Notes: generated by a model from the letters alone, not told the origin. A stretch of DNA of 64,000 bases from Alphaproteobacteria bacterium (GCA_016124665.1 WGNH01000017.1:62001-126000), one strand, 5' to 3'; shown: positions 42,718 through 51,874, counted from the stretch's first letter. Program-made: numbers and translations.

Positions 42718-43278
42718 ATGACACAAACCGACAAGGTGCCGGGCTGGCGCGGCACCACGATTCTGGGCGTCCGCAAGGGTGGCAAATTCGTGCTCGCCGG
42801 AGACGGGCAGGTCTCGGTTGGCCCGACCATCATGAAGGGCAATGCCCGCAAGGTGCGCCGGCTGGCCGGTGGCAAGGTCGTGGCCGGATTTGCGGGGGCC
42901 ACAGCAGACGCCTTTGCCCTGTTCGAGCGGCTCGAATCCAAACTTGAAAAACATTCCGGCCATCTTGCCCGCGCCTGTGTCGAACTCGCCAAGGACTGGC
43001 GCACGGACCGCTATCTGCGCCGCCTAGACGCCATGCTCATCGTCGGCGACAAGGACGTTACCTATCTGATCACGGGGGCGGGCGATGTGCTCGAGCCGGA
43101 AGATGGCGTGGTCGCCGTCGGTTCAGGCGGAAATTTCGCCCTGTCCGCTGCACGCGCCCTCATGGAATATGAAGAGGATGCCGAAACGCTGGCCCGCAAG
43201 GCCATGGCGATTGCCGCCCGCATCTGTGTCTACACCAATGACCAATTGACCATCGAGGTGATGGAGGCAGGCGAATAG
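42718..43278 (+). CDS. hslV: ATP-dependent protease subunit HslV (ClpQ)
   Basis: Proteolytic subunit of the HslUV protease, related to proteasome beta subunits. The 186-aa protein begins [20 protein letters not shown]; the Gly-Thr-Thr junction marks the N-terminal catalytic Thr exposed after processing. [22 protein letters not shown] and [19 protein letters not shown] are diagnostic. The ATG at 42718 is preferred over earlier frames because GGAGG lies five bases upstream. Its stop is followed immediately by the reversed stop of a VOC gene, which separates it from hslU by about 520 bp; the two subunits are usually adjacent or one gene apart. Confidence 0.97.
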   Translation: MTQTDKVPGWRGTTILGVRKGGKFVLAGDGQVSVGPTIMKGNARKVRRLAGGKVVAGFAGATADAFALFERLESKLEKHSGHLARACVELAKDWRTDRYLRRLDAMLIVGDKDVTYLITGAGDVLEPEDGVVAVGSGGNFALSAARALMEYEEDAETLARKAMAIAARICVYTNDQLTIEVMEAGE

Positions 43279-43710
43279 TCAGCGCGCGAAAATCTGTGTC
43301 TCGTCCCGGAACGTCTTGAATTCCAGCGCATTGCCGCTGGGATCAATGACAAAGAAGGTGCCCTGTTCGCCTGCCAGCCCCTTGAACCGCACATAGGGCT
43401 CGATCAGGAAATCAGCCCCGCCCGCTTTCAGCCTGGCGGCCAGCTTTTCCCAGGCATCCCAGTCCATCAACAGGCCGAAATGGCGCACGGGCACTTTTTT
43501 GCCATCGACATCATTGGCAATGGCACCGCCACATTCTTCCGGCGCGAAATGCGCCACGATCTGGTGGCCGAACAGGTCGAAATCGATCCAGTGACCGGGG
43601 TCCTCCCGGCCTTCCGGACAGCCCAGCAGGCCGCCATAAAAGCCGCGGGCCGACTCCAGATCATGAACCGGAAACGCCAGATGAAAGCGGGGCCGTATTG
43701 TGTTTGGCAT
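43279..43710 (-). CDS. VOC family (glyoxalase/bleomycin-resistance-like) protein between hslV and hslU
   Basis: 143-aa protein of the vicinal-oxygen-chelate fold: RFHLAFPVHDLESARGFYGGLLGCPEG at the N-terminus, HFGLLMDWDAWEKLAARLKAGG in the middle and GTFFVIDPSGNALEFKTFRD at the C-terminus, with metal ligand candidates His, His and Glu. The ATG at 43708-43710 has GAGGA five bases upstream and is preferred over an upstream TTG-type extension. Enzymatic substrate is unknown. It lies on the opposite strand inside hslVU: its stop abuts the hslV stop and its start is 85 bp from that of hslU, so the hslU promoter presumably overlaps its own. Confidence 0.85.
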   Translation of the reverse strand: MPNTIRPRFHLAFPVHDLESARGFYGGLLGCPEGREDPGHWIDFDLFGHQIVAHFAPEECGGAIANDVDGKKVPVRHFGLLMDWDAWEKLAARLKAGGADFLIEPYVRFKGLAGEQGTFFVIDPSGNALEFKTFRDETQIFAR

Positions 43711-43795
43711 GAAAATCCTCAGCTCCGGTATTTGTGGAAGCAGGCAGGGCAGACTACATGGCATGTAGAATTAAACCGGAAAGACCGCCCTGCCC

Positions 43796-45100
43796 ATGAC
43801 TGATTTTTCGCCCCGCGAGATTGTTTCCGAACTCGACCGCTTCATCATCGGTCAGAAAGACGCCAAGCGTGCCGTCGCCATAGCGCTGCGCAATCGCTGG
43901 CGCCGCAGCCAGCTTGAACCGGGCCTGCGCGAGGAAGTCACGCCGAAGAATATTCTGATGATCGGGCCGACCGGCGTCGGCAAGACCGAGATTTCGCGGC
44001 GCCTGGCCAAACTGGCCCGCGCGCCCTTCCTGAAAGTCGAGGCGACCAAATTCACCGAAGTCGGCTATGTCGGCCGCGACGTGGACCAGATTGCGCGGGA
44101 CCTGGTCGAAATCGCCATCGGCATGGTGCGCGATGAAAAGCGTGAGGCTGTTCGCTCCCGCGCCCACAAAATGGCGGAAGACCGCGTGCTCAAGGCGCTG
44201 GTGGGCAATACTGCCAGTGATGCCACAAAGGACAGCTTCCGCAAGAAGCTTCGGGATGGCGAGCTTGATGACAAGGAGATCGAGATCGATCTCGCTGATA
44301 ACAGCTCGCCCTTCCAGCAGCTGGACATTCCCGGCCTGCCGGGCGGGGCGGGCGTTCTCAACCTGTCGGACATGTTCGGCAAGGGAATGGGCGGAAAATC
44401 CAAACGCATCCGCACCACTGTCAAGGAGGCCTATGAGCCGCTGATCGCCGAAGAAGCCGACAAGCTGATCGATGAAAGCGCCATCGCGGCGGAAGCCATT
44501 CGCATGGCCGAAAATGACGGCATCGTCTTCCTCGATGAAGTCGACAAGATCACCGCCCGGTCAGATGCCCGCGGAGCCGATGTCAGCCGCGAAGGTGTGC
44601 AACGTGACCTGCTGCCGCTGATCGAGGGCACGACGGTCTCCACCAAGCATGGGCCCGTCAAGACCGACCATATCCTCTTTATTGCCTCCGGTGCTTTTCA
44701 TGTCGCCAAACCGTCGGACATGTTGCCGGAATTGCAGGGCCGCTTGCCCATCCGCGTTGAATTGCGGGCGCTGACCAAAGAGGATTTCAAGCGCATCCTG
44801 ACGGAGCCGGAAGCCAGCCTGATCAAGCAGTATACTGCCTTGATGGGCACCGAAGAGGTGACGCTGGACTTCACCGATGACGCCATTGACGAGATTGCAG
44901 GTCTGGCCGCGTCGGTGAATGAAAGCGTCGAGAATATCGGCGCAAGACGGCTTCAGACCGTCATGGAGAAGCTGGTCGAGGACATCTCCTTCACCGCATC
45001 CGACCGCGCCGGTGAAACCGTCCGGATTGATGGTGAATTTGTCCGCAAGACGGTCGGCGAACTTGCCGGCAATGCGGATCTGTCGAAATTCATTCTCTAG
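43796..45100 (+). CDS. hslU: ATP-dependent protease ATPase subunit HslU (ClpY)
   Basis: AAA+ unfoldase that feeds substrates to HslV. The 434-aa protein begins [34 protein letters not shown], has Walker [21 protein letters not shown] near residue 60, the intermediate I domain at about 110-240, Walker [12 protein letters not shown] near 245, and the C-terminal tail ending [12 protein letters not shown] that docks into HslV. All elements are intact. It is divergent from the VOC gene that separates it from hslV. Its stop interlocks with that of the convergent smr gene in CTAG. Confidence 0.97.
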   Translation: MTDFSPREIVSELDRFIIGQKDAKRAVAIALRNRWRRSQLEPGLREEVTPKNILMIGPTGVGKTEISRRLAKLARAPFLKVEATKFTEVGYVGRDVDQIARDLVEIAIGMVRDEKREAVRSRAHKMAEDRVLKALVGNTASDATKDSFRKKLRDGELDDKEIEIDLADNSSPFQQLDIPGLPGGAGVLNLSDMFGKGMGGKSKRIRTTVKEAYEPLIAEEADKLIDESAIAAEAIRMAENDGIVFLDEVDKITARSDARGADVSREGVQRDLLPLIEGTTVSTKHGPVKTDHILFIASGAFHVAKPSDMLPELQGRLPIRVELRALTKEDFKRILTEPEASLIKQYTALMGTEEVTLDFTDDAIDEIAGLAASVNESVENIGARRLQTVMEKLVEDISFTASDRAGETVRIDGEFVRKTVGELAGNADLSKFIL

Positions 45101-45639
45101 CCGTTGCGGATCATCACATAGAAAGCGCCATCGCCGCCATGACGCCGATGGGCTGTGGCGTATCCCGACACCAGATGCCGCAATTCCGGTTCCGCCAGCC
45201 ATTCCGGAAACCGTCTCCGGATCACACCGGGCGGCGCATCGCCGGGCCCGCGCTCCCGGGCACCGGCCTTTCCCTTTCCGGTAATGACCAGAACCGCACG
45301 AAACCCCCGCGACCGGGCAGCGTGCAGGAAATGGCCCAGCGCCGTGCGCGCCGCCTCCTGTGTCATCCCGTGAAGGTCAATCCTCGCGTCAATCTCGACG
45401 CGGCCCCGCCGCAGGCGGCGATCGGCAGAGCGGTCAGCGGGCGGCGGCTTGGCTTTGGCCGCCCCCGGTTGAGGAGCCGGTTTCCGGTCAGGCTGGCCGG
45501 TCCGGGTGATTGTCGGCCCGGCCGTTTCGGCCATCCATTCGGCTTCAAGGTCTTCACGAGGCGGATGGAGCGGCGTCACGGTTTTTATTACCTGCCGCCA
45601 GATCTGGCGTTCGTCCGGTTTGAGACGGCGCCCGCTCAT
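45097..45639 (-). CDS. Smr domain protein (MutS2 C-terminal-like nuclease)
   Basis: 180-aa protein with a C-terminal Smr domain: [41 protein letters not shown], followed by FYVMIRNG. The DLHG and ITGKG motifs are those of the nicking-endonuclease/RNA-cleaving Smr fold. The N-terminal 80 residues are Pro/Arg-rich and probably disordered. The ATG at 45637-45639 overlaps the mltA stop by four bases (ATGA), so it is translationally coupled to mltA. The tim44-like, mltA and smr order is common in Alphaproteobacteria. Cellular function is unknown. Confidence 0.9.
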   Translation of the reverse strand: MSGRRLKPDERQIWRQVIKTVTPLHPPREDLEAEWMAETAGPTITRTGQPDRKPAPQPGAAKAKPPPADRSADRRLRRGRVEIDARIDLHGMTQEAARTALGHFLHAARSRGFRAVLVITGKGKAGARERGPGDAPPGVIRRRFPEWLAEPELRHLVSGYATAHRRHGGDGAFYVMIRNG

Positions 45640-46871
45640 GCCGGCTGGAGCAATTGTTCGGCCACGGCATGTGGCAGAAGCACAATCCATTCCGCCTGCG
45701 CCCGGGTTGATCCGGCGCGCCGCTCCGCGGTTTCACCCCAGCCATAGAAAAAGTCCCCGCGCATCGGCCCGCGAATCGCCCCGCCCGTATCCTGCGTCAC
45801 CATAAGGCCTTGCCAGCTGGGTGCTTCCGGCAAGTCGGCGCTGATGATGACCGGTACGCCATAGGGCAGGAAGGCCGGATCTACCGCAATGGATGCCATC
45901 GGTGTCAGGGGCAGGCCCGCGGCTCCGCGCGGCCCGAGCCCGGGATCGGGCAGGGCTTCCAACCCGAAGAAGACATAACGCGGATTGACCGCGAAGAGAC
46001 CGGCGGTCGCCTCCGGTCCGTTTTCATTCAGCCAGGATTCGATTCCCGCCTTCGACGCCTGGTGCAATTCCAGCTCGCCGCGCGCCACCAGCTCCCGGCC
46101 AATCGACGCATAAGGCAGGCCGTTATGGGCAGAAAAGGCGGCGCGAAGCGTTTCGCCATCCTCGAAAACCAGCCGGCCGGAGCCCTGGATCTGCAGGAAA
46201 AAGACATCGATCGGCCGGCCCCAGGCGAGCGGCGCACCGGCATTTCCGGTCTCGATCTCTGCCCGGTCCAGATAGGGAATGAAGCGGTTGCCCTCAACGC
46301 GGCCCATCAGCCTTTGGCCGGCCAGTTCCTCGGAAAAATCACCCAGATCCGCCGAAAGGAGGTCCTCCGGCCGCGATCGTATGGGCTGGGTAAACGCGCC
46401 CTGACGGGTCCGGCGCACCTCGACTTCCGGCTCGTAATAGCCCGTGAGCAGGCCCGATGCCGTGTCCCCCGCAGTGATGCGGACCGGGACAAAGCGGGAT
46501 TCAAAAAACGCGCGCGGAGACATCGCCTCGCGGCCGCGGCACACCGCCTGCCAGTCAGCGGCAGTGCCGCCAATCTCCGTGCGAGGCGACAGCGCCTGGC
46601 CGGGCGGCATCCGGCCGATTGACTCGCAGGAGCGGGAAAAAGCGCCATAAGCGGGGGCAAGATCAAGATCAGGCCAGGACCGGATATCCGGCCAGTCGAG
46701 CAATTGATATCGGAGTTCCGACTCCACCACAGGTCCGGGTTCTGGCTCTGGCAGAGGCTCCGGAGGCGGTCCGTCCTGCCGCGTACACGACAGCAGCAGA
46801 AGTGAGAGTGCGAGTGCGCTAAGCGGTCCTGACGCCCGCCAGCTTCCAGTTCGGGTCACGGCTGCCAGCAT
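45636..46871 (-). CDS. mltA: Membrane-bound lytic murein transglycosylase MltA family
   Basis: 411-aa lipoprotein that cleaves the glycan of peptidoglycan to 1,6-anhydromuropeptides. A signal peptide (RASGPLSALALSLLLLSC) with lipobox LLSC is followed by a Pro/Glu linker and the MltA domain (LTGYYEPEVEVRRTRQGAF, VFFLQIQGSGRLVFEDG) and the 3D domain (MASIAVDPAFLPYGVPVII, LMVTQDTGGAIRGPMRGDFFYG) containing the catalytic Asp. The start is uncertain: ATG 46871 or GTG 46859 both give a full signal peptide, and both overlap the Tim44-like gene by 40-53 bp. Products would be imported by the AmpG-like permease at 9135-10475. Confidence 0.93.
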   Translation of the reverse strand: MLAAVTRTGSWRASGPLSALALSLLLLSCTRQDGPPPEPLPEPEPGPVVESELRYQLLDWPDIRSWPDLDLAPAYGAFSRSCESIGRMPPGQALSPRTEIGGTAADWQAVCRGREAMSPRAFFESRFVPVRITAGDTASGLLTGYYEPEVEVRRTRQGAFTQPIRSRPEDLLSADLGDFSEELAGQRLMGRVEGNRFIPYLDRAEIETGNAGAPLAWGRPIDVFFLQIQGSGRLVFEDGETLRAAFSAHNGLPYASIGRELVARGELELHQASKAGIESWLNENGPEATAGLFAVNPRYVFFGLEALPDPGLGPRGAAGLPLTPMASIAVDPAFLPYGVPVIISADLPEAPSWQGLMVTQDTGGAIRGPMRGDFFYGWGETAERRAGSTRAQAEWIVLLPHAVAEQLLQPA

Positions 46872-47421
46872 CCTTTTCAAAGGTCCAGATTTCCTCAACC
46901 GTATTGAGCCGGGTGAGATCGCCCGAGACACGTTGCCCGTCCTTGTCTTTCGTTTCCGTTGAGATGTCGGCCTTGAACCGCACTTTCACCGAGAAAACCT
47001 GCCCGTCTTGCTGGCTTTCGAGAATCTCCGATTCCGCAATACGGTCAATTTCCGTCACGGTCGTCTGATCCCGGCTTTCACGATCGGAAATGGCTTTCTC
47101 ATACCGGCTATAGACTTTTGGGGTCAGAAGCGGCCGCAGCGCGTCGCGGTCGCCCTTGGCAAAGCCTTCAACCACCAGCGCATAGGCTTTCCTGGCACCC
47201 TCCAGAAACAGTGCCGGATCCATGTCGACAGCCCATTTTGATCCGGTTTCGCCATCCGTCATGGCAGGGGAGATTTCTGCCGCATTCGGTTTTTCATCCT
47301 GTGCGGGCGTCACCGGGCGCAGATCAGGCGTATGCCCGGTCTTGCGGCCCAGAACCATGAAAAGGCGATAGCCGAAAAAGGCGGCCGCGCCTGCGGCTAT
47401 AAGGAGAGTAATCAGTTCCAT
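46819..47421 (-). CDS. Tim44/TimA-like inner-membrane protein
   Basis: 200-aa protein with one N-terminal membrane helix (ELITLLIAAGAAAFFGYRLFMVLG) and a C-terminal Tim44-like domain (FLEGARKAYALVVEGFAKGDRDALRPLLTPKVYSRYEKAISDRES, then VSVKVRFKADISTETKDKDG and EEIWTFEKDAGSRDPNWKLAGVRTA). Bacterial homologues (TimA) are found in Alphaproteobacteria and are related to the mitochondrial import motor subunit Tim44; their role is not settled. It is divergent from secB, with 170 bp between start codons, a conserved pairing in the group. The mltA gene overlaps its 3' end. Confidence 0.9.
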   Translation of the reverse strand: MELITLLIAAGAAAFFGYRLFMVLGRKTGHTPDLRPVTPAQDEKPNAAEISPAMTDGETGSKWAVDMDPALFLEGARKAYALVVEGFAKGDRDALRPLLTPKVYSRYEKAISDRESRDQTTVTEIDRIAESEILESQQDGQVFSVKVRFKADISTETKDKDGQRVSGDLTRLNTVEEIWTFEKDAGSRDPNWKLAGVRTA

Positions 47422-47591
47422 TCAGGAATATGGCTCCATCAATTTGGTCTTGGTCCTAACATAGGCCGGACCGGTCCGGGAGTCAGCCCGCAGCGACTGT
47501 CTTGCTCCCATGGCGCGCACATGTTACCCGCGCGCCTTCCCTCAATAGCCCGGACAAGCCGGGCCTTCGCTTACGGGCTGGAGAAACGATC

Positions 47592-48110
47592 ATGGCTGAT
47601 ACGCCGGAAACTGGCGCGACCCCGCCGCAGAATGACCAACAAAACATGCCGCAAATGCGGATCCTGGCGCAATATATCAAGGATTTGTCATTCGAGAATC
47701 CCGGCGCGCCGGCCACGCTGCGGGCCAATCAGGCGCAACCGAATATTGACCTGAATATCGATGTTCAGGCCAAGGCGCTGGAAGGCAATGCCTATGAAGT
47801 CGCGATCATCATGTCGGCCCGGGCCACGCGTGGCGAGGAAACCACCTTCATCTGCGAGCTGACCTATTGCGGCCTGTTCGATCTCCTGAACTTCGATGAT
47901 GTGTCGCGTCAGCCGATGTTGCTGGTGGAGTGCCCGCGGCTGATCTTCCCTTATGCCCGCCGCGTGTTTGCGGATGCGACCCGCGATGGCGGTTTCCCGC
48001 CCTTGATGCTGGAGCCGATCGACTTTGCCGGCCTTTACCGCCAGCAACTGGCCAAGCAACAGGCCGCCGCCGGCAATACGCCAGCAAATGGCGACACGCC
48101 GGTCCAGTAA
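47592..48110 (+). CDS. secB: Protein-export chaperone SecB
   Basis: Tetrameric cytosolic chaperone that keeps precursors unfolded and hands them to SecA. The 172-aa protein contains QMRILAQYIKDLSFENPGAP, DLNIDVQAKALEGNAYEVAI, FICELTYCGLF, LLVECPRLIFPYARRVFADATRDGGFPPLMLEPIDFAGLYRQQ, all canonical. The ATG at 47592 with GGAG eight bases upstream is chosen over a longer frame. It diverges from the Tim44-like gene and converges with dnaQ after 9 bp. Confidence 0.97.
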   Translation: MADTPETGATPPQNDQQNMPQMRILAQYIKDLSFENPGAPATLRANQAQPNIDLNIDVQAKALEGNAYEVAIIMSARATRGEETTFICELTYCGLFDLLNFDDVSRQPMLLVECPRLIFPYARRVFADATRDGGFPPLMLEPIDFAGLYRQQLAKQQAAAGNTPANGDTPVQ

Positions 48111-48119
48111 CAGAACGGA

Positions 48120-48812
48120 TCAGAGCAGCCCGGTCTTTTTCCAGACCGGGCGCTCGCCCAGCGTCTCGACAAATGCCAGATGGGCGGCGGCTTCGGCTTC
48201 CGTCAGCCGCGAGGCAAGCGGTTGCGGACGCGCCGGACGGGCTGGAAAGACAACGGCACCGCCCGTTTCACCCCCATCCCCGGACAAGTCCAGCGCACGT
48301 TCACGGCCACCATTCAGCTCGAGATAGACATCTGCCAGCAACAGGGCGTCGATGATGGCGCCGTGCTTATCCCGGGATTCGAGAGAGACTCCGAAACGCT
48401 TGCAGAGCGCGTCCAGTGAGGCATGCGCCCCGGGAAACATCTTCCGCGCCATGACAACGGTATCGATCCAGCGCTCATTGGCGATGATGGGTTTGCCGGC
48501 GCGCTCCAGCTCCATATTGATGAAACCGCGGTCGAAAGGCGCATTATGCGCCACCACATTGGCGTCGCCGACAAATTCCAGAAAGGCATCGGCAACGTCT
48601 GCAAAGAGAGGTTTGTCGGCCAGAAATTCCGCCGTCAGTCCGGTGATTTCCGTGGCCTTTGCCGGAACACTGCGTTGCGGATTGACATAGGAATGCCAGG
48701 TCCGGCCCGTGGGGATGAAATCCTCGACTTCAACACAACCCATCTCTGTAATCCGGTCTCCTGTACGCGGGTCCAGGCCAGTGGTTTCGGTATCAAAGAC
48801 GATTTCACGCAT
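48120..48812 (-). CDS. dnaQ: DNA polymerase III epsilon subunit (proofreading 3'-5' exonuclease)
   Basis: 230-aa DEDDh exonuclease that proofreads replication. Exo I is REIVFDTETTGLDPRTGDRITEMGCVEV at the N-terminus, with the metal-binding Asp and Glu; Exo II is VVAHNAPFDRGFINMEL; Exo III contains SLDALCKRFGVSLESRDKHGAIIDALLLADVYLEL with the catalytic His and Asp. The C-terminal tail is the usual site for binding the alpha subunit. It is the last gene of ppsR-maf-aroE-coaE-dnaQ, starting 3 bp after the coaE stop. This set next to the origin is the Caulobacter-like arrangement. Confidence 0.97.
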   Translation of the reverse strand: MREIVFDTETTGLDPRTGDRITEMGCVEVEDFIPTGRTWHSYVNPQRSVPAKATEITGLTAEFLADKPLFADVADAFLEFVGDANVVAHNAPFDRGFINMELERAGKPIIANERWIDTVVMARKMFPGAHASLDALCKRFGVSLESRDKHGAIIDALLLADVYLELNGGRERALDLSGDGGETGGAVVFPARPARPQPLASRLTEAEAAAHLAFVETLGERPVWKKTGLL

Positions 48813-48815
48813 GCT

Positions 48816-49430
48816 TTAGTGTCTGGACTGATTTGACGCGGCCTTCAAACCGGCGATCAGCTCTTCCACAGATTTCCTTGCGGCTTCGAAGCCCAGAGAC
48901 GTGTCGATCAGGAAATCGGCGCGTTTGCGTTTTTCCGCATCCGGAACCTGCCGCGACAGGATTTGTCGGAATTTGGCCTCTGTCATTCCTTCCCGCGCCA
49001 TAACCCGCTCGCGCTGGACCGCTTCCGGGGCGGTGACCACCAGAATGCCGTCCACACTTGTCTCTGCGCCGGTTTCAAACAGCAGCGGAATATCAAGGAC
49101 CACGATGGGCGCCCCTGCTTGCCGGGCGGCTTCCAGAAAATCCCGGCGCTTTGCCGCCACCAGCGGATGAACAATGGCATTCAGGCGGTCGAAGCCGGAA
49201 GCATCGTCCGCCAGGGCCGCCGAGAGCTTCGCGCGGGAAACTTCGCCATCTTCGACACTTCCGGGAAACGCCGCCTCGATGAGCGGTACGGCTTCCCCGC
49301 CTCTGGCATAGAGGGCGTGCACGACCGCATCGGAATCAAACACCGGAATACCGGCCTCGCGGAACATGTTGGCCGTTGTCGACTTTCCCATGCCGATGGA
49401 TCCGGTCAGTCCGAGCTTGTAGACACTCAT
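48816..49430 (-). CDS. coaE: Dephospho-CoA kinase
   Basis: Final step of coenzyme A synthesis: ATP phosphorylates the 3' hydroxyl of dephospho-CoA. The 204-aa protein begins YKLGLTGSIGMGKSTTANMF, the P-loop, followed by GIPVFDSDAVVHALYARGG, LVAAKRRDFLEA, VVLDIPLLFETGAE and RVMAREGMTEAKFRQILSRQVPDAEKRKRADFLIDT. All are canonical. Its start overlaps the aroE stop by four bases (ATGA), so it is coupled to aroE and sits 3 bp before dnaQ. Confidence 0.97.
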   Translation of the reverse strand: MSVYKLGLTGSIGMGKSTTANMFREAGIPVFDSDAVVHALYARGGEAVPLIEAAFPGSVEDGEVSRAKLSAALADDASGFDRLNAIVHPLVAAKRRDFLEAARQAGAPIVVLDIPLLFETGAETSVDGILVVTAPEAVQRERVMAREGMTEAKFRQILSRQVPDAEKRKRADFLIDTSLGFEAARKSVEELIAGLKAASNQSRH

Positions 49431-50257
49431 GGCGCCAGCGCCTTCCTGAGCAATGCATCAGCCTTGACGGTTTCGGGCACCGCAACACCAAACAGAGCTT
49501 CGAAGGAGGGCCGGGCCTGCCCGATCAGCATGGAAAGGCCGTCAATCAGGATGAGACCGGCCGCTTTGGCGCCCTCAGTGAAGGGGCGGCGGGCCGGAGT
49601 GTACAGGGTATCAAAAGCAATCGCGCCGGGTTTGCAGATCGTCCAGTCAATGTCCGGGCCGGTTTTGCCGTCCAGGCCAAGGCTCGTGGCATTGACGATG
49701 ATATCGGCTGAATGCAGGACATCTTCGATATTGTCCGGCCCCAGACTTTCGCCATTGAAGGTTTTGGCAAGCTCATCGGCTCTGGAGCGTGTGCGATTGG
49801 CGACCAGAATCCGAGCCGCCTCGCCTTGCCGGGCAGCGGCGCAGACCGCGCGCGCCACACCCCCTGCGCCCAGGATCAATACCGATCGTTGGCTGAAAGA
49901 CTGCCCGGCACCGGCAAGGGCAGAGTGGATGCCGTCAATATCTGTATTCCGGGCCTCGATCCCCTCCGCCCCGAAAAGCAGAAGATTGGCTGCGCCGGTT
50001 TCGATCACGGCTTCAGACTGCTGGTCAGCGCATTCAGCCGCTATTGTCTTGAAGGGCAGGGTCACATTCAGCCCGGCAATACCGGATTTACCGAGGGCGC
50101 GAAGATTCTTTGCTGACAGGTCCGGATTGGCCGCCAACGGCACATAGGCCCCATTGATTCCGGCCGCCTCTATCCAGCTGTTCATCAGGAGTGGCGACAG
50201 GGAGTGTGTCACCGGCGCGCCGATCACACCGGCGATCCGTGTATCCCCGGTAATCAT
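49427..50257 (-). CDS. aroE: Shikimate dehydrogenase
   Basis: NADPH-dependent enzyme of the shikimate pathway to aromatic amino acids. The 276-aa protein shows GVIGAPVTHSLSPLLMNSW at the N-terminus (shikimate-binding Ser), GLNVTLPFKTIA with the catalytic Lys, NTDIDGIHSAL, the Rossmann loop LILGAGGVARAVCAAA and the NADP-specific NRTRSRADELA. The segment FDTLYTPARRPF and the final GLSMLIGQARPSFEALFG are typical. It overlaps both maf (upstream) and coaE (downstream) by four bases, ATGA at each junction. Confidence 0.97.
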   Translation of the reverse strand: MITGDTRIAGVIGAPVTHSLSPLLMNSWIEAAGINGAYVPLAANPDLSAKNLRALGKSGIAGLNVTLPFKTIAAECADQQSEAVIETGAANLLLFGAEGIEARNTDIDGIHSALAGAGQSFSQRSVLILGAGGVARAVCAAARQGEAARILVANRTRSRADELAKTFNGESLGPDNIEDVLHSADIIVNATSLGLDGKTGPDIDWTICKPGAIAFDTLYTPARRPFTEGAKAAGLILIDGLSMLIGQARPSFEALFGVAVPETVKADALLRKALAP

Positions 50258-50841
50258 GCCGGAATGACGCCTTCGCGGCGCAGCAGCGCCAGTACAGGCA
50301 GGAGCGGCAGGCCGAGTATGGCGTAATAGTCGCCTTCGATTTTCTCGAAAAGCTGCGCGCCAAGTCCTTCAAATGCATAGGCTCCGACGCTGGCCGTCAA
50401 TTCATCCCCGGCTGTTTCCATATAGTGGTCCAGAAAAGCATTGGAAAAATCCCTGACGCTCAGATCGCTGTCCTCGGTATGAGTCCAGATGGTTTCACCC
50501 TTGCGGACCGCCGCCAGCCCCGAATGGAGAATATGGGTTTTGCCGCGCAGCGTCTGCAACCGCGCCCTTGCTTCATCCTTCGACCGGGCCTTGTCGTAGA
50601 TCTGCCCGTCGAGGCCAAGGATCTGGTCCGCGCCCAGAACCACAGCCTCCTCTCCGGCTTGCACCGCTTTTGCCTTGGCTTCCGCCAGTTTGATTGCCAG
50701 TCCGGACGGGTCTTTGCCGATCCATTCCGCCTTGATGGCATCCTCATCGACACCCGATGTCTGGACCTCGAACGCCACGCCTGCGTCTTCCAGTATCTGG
50801 CGGCGAATCGCGCTGCCGGAGGCCAGAATCAGACGGGTCAT
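50254..50841 (-). CDS. maf: Maf family nucleotide pyrophosphatase
   Basis: 195-aa protein of the Maf/Ham1 housecleaning NTPase group. LILASGSAIRRQILEDAGV at the N-terminus, AVVLGADQILGLDGQIYDKA in the middle and DYYAILGLPLLPVLALL near the C-terminus are family signatures. Maf proteins hydrolyse modified or canonical pyrimidine triphosphates and influence septum formation; the exact subfamily is not decided here. The start overlaps the ppsR stop by four bases. Confidence 0.94.
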   Translation of the reverse strand: MTRLILASGSAIRRQILEDAGVAFEVQTSGVDEDAIKAEWIGKDPSGLAIKLAEAKAKAVQAGEEAVVLGADQILGLDGQIYDKARSKDEARARLQTLRGKTHILHSGLAAVRKGETIWTHTEDSDLSVRDFSNAFLDHYMETAGDELTASVGAYAFEGLGAQLFEKIEGDYYAILGLPLLPVLALLRREGVIPA

Positions 50842-51674
50842 GACGCTTTCGCCTTACGGTCATTGATGAGATTGAGGATTTTTGCGGCCGTCTCCTCGAC
50901 CGAGCGGCGTGTCACATCAATGGTTGGCCAGCCATGGCGGGCGTACAATCGTTTAGCCGTGATGATCTCATCCTTTACCGATGTATCATCCACATATTCG
51001 GTATCCCGGCCTTCATTCAGCGATAACAGCCGGTTACGGCGGATCTGGACAATCCTTTCCGGAGAAGCGGTCAGACCGACGATCAGCGGGTTTTTGAGAT
51101 TTTCAATGCCGGCCGGTTCCATCGCGCCCCGTACCAGCGGAATATTGGCCGCCTTGACGCCCCGATGCGCAAGATAGATGCAGGTCGGCGTTTTCGATGT
51201 GCGGCTGACACCCAGCAGCACGACATCGGCACCTTCCAGATTTCCGCCCTGTCCATCATCATGCATGATCGCATAATTGAGCGCTTCAATCCGCTCATAA
51301 TACTGGGCATCCAGATCGTGCTGGGCCCCGGCACGGCTGGAGGGCGGCATCGCCAGATATCCCGACAGCGTGGCGATGATCGGATCCAGGATCGCAATCG
51401 CAGGCACACCGATCTTCTGGCAATGATCTTCCAGCCGCCGGCGCATGTCGGCAGAAACAATGGTGTACATGACAACACCGGGGGCGCGTTCGATCTCCTC
51501 CAGGGCGCGGTCAAGCTGACGCGGCGAGCGGACGAGCGCGTAAAGATGCTCGATCAGTTCCACATCTTCAAACTGCGCCACCGAGGCGCGCATCACTTCT
51601 CCCAGCGTTTCGCCGGTTGAATCCGATACCAGATGAACATGAAAACTGCGGGGAGCAGATTTGGACTTGGGCAT
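50838..51674 (-). CDS. ppsR: Pyruvate, water dikinase / PPDK regulatory protein (DUF299)
   Basis: 278-aa bifunctional kinase/phosphorylase that inactivates and reactivates PEP synthase or pyruvate phosphate dikinase by ADP-dependent phosphorylation. Family signatures are FHVHLVSDSTGETLGEVMRA at the N-terminus, the P-loop-like GVSRTSKTPTCIYLAHRG, ANIPLVRGA and GLTASPERIVQIRRNRL. Which target enzyme is present cannot be told from this window. It is the first gene of a five-gene minus-strand operon reading away from the origin; its start codon is 25 bp from the CtrA box at 51699. In Caulobacter this gene also borders the origin. Confidence 0.93.
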   Translation of the reverse strand: MPKSKSAPRSFHVHLVSDSTGETLGEVMRASVAQFEDVELIEHLYALVRSPRQLDRALEEIERAPGVVMYTIVSADMRRRLEDHCQKIGVPAIAILDPIIATLSGYLAMPPSSRAGAQHDLDAQYYERIEALNYAIMHDDGQGGNLEGADVVLLGVSRTSKTPTCIYLAHRGVKAANIPLVRGAMEPAGIENLKNPLIVGLTASPERIVQIRRNRLLSLNEGRDTEYVDDTSVKDEIITAKRLYARHGWPTIDVTRRSVEETAAKILNLINDRKAKAS

Positions 51675-51698
51675 GCGCGCTATCGGTCCGGACGGGGG

Positions 51699-51713
51699 TT
51701 AATGAAGTGTTAA
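51699..51713. promoter_or_regulatory. Perfect CtrA box TTAA-N7-TTAA at the origin
   Basis: TTAA-TGAAGTG-TTAA followed by C matches the full CtrA site TTAA-N7-TTAAC exactly. It lies 25 bp upstream of ppsR and at the left edge of the predicted origin. In Caulobacter, CtrA bound to such sites silences the origin in swarmer cells. Confidence 0.75.
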
Positions 51714-51818
51714 CAAGTCAGGGACTCGTTAACACCCTCACGGGCGAATTTGTCTTACCCCCGATCATCGGGGAAAGCCGCCCGTCTTGTCCATTCCGAA
51801 TTCACAGCGGACCTGATG

Positions 51819-51827
51819 TGTGGACAA
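51819..51827 (-). promoter_or_regulatory. DnaA box (8 of 9)
   Basis: Reads TTGTCCACA on the minus strand, one mismatch from TTATCCACA. It faces the perfect box 40 bp to its right. Confidence 0.65.
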
Positions 51828-51865
51828 ATGGCCGGCCGATACCGAAATTAACATCCACAGGCTGT

Positions 51866-51874
51866 TTATCCACA
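51866..51874 (+). promoter_or_regulatory. Perfect DnaA box TTATCCACA
   Basis: Exact consensus box, just left of the AT-rich core. A weaker box (ACATCCACA, 7 of 9) precedes it at 51851-51859, and further 7-of-9 boxes lie at 51984-51992 (minus strand) and 52007-52015. Confidence 0.85.

Noticed and set aside
48963-50147. 394-aa open frame on the plus strand across coaE and aroE
   Set aside because: It overlaps two complete biosynthetic genes and has low-complexity Arg/Ser/Ala composition.
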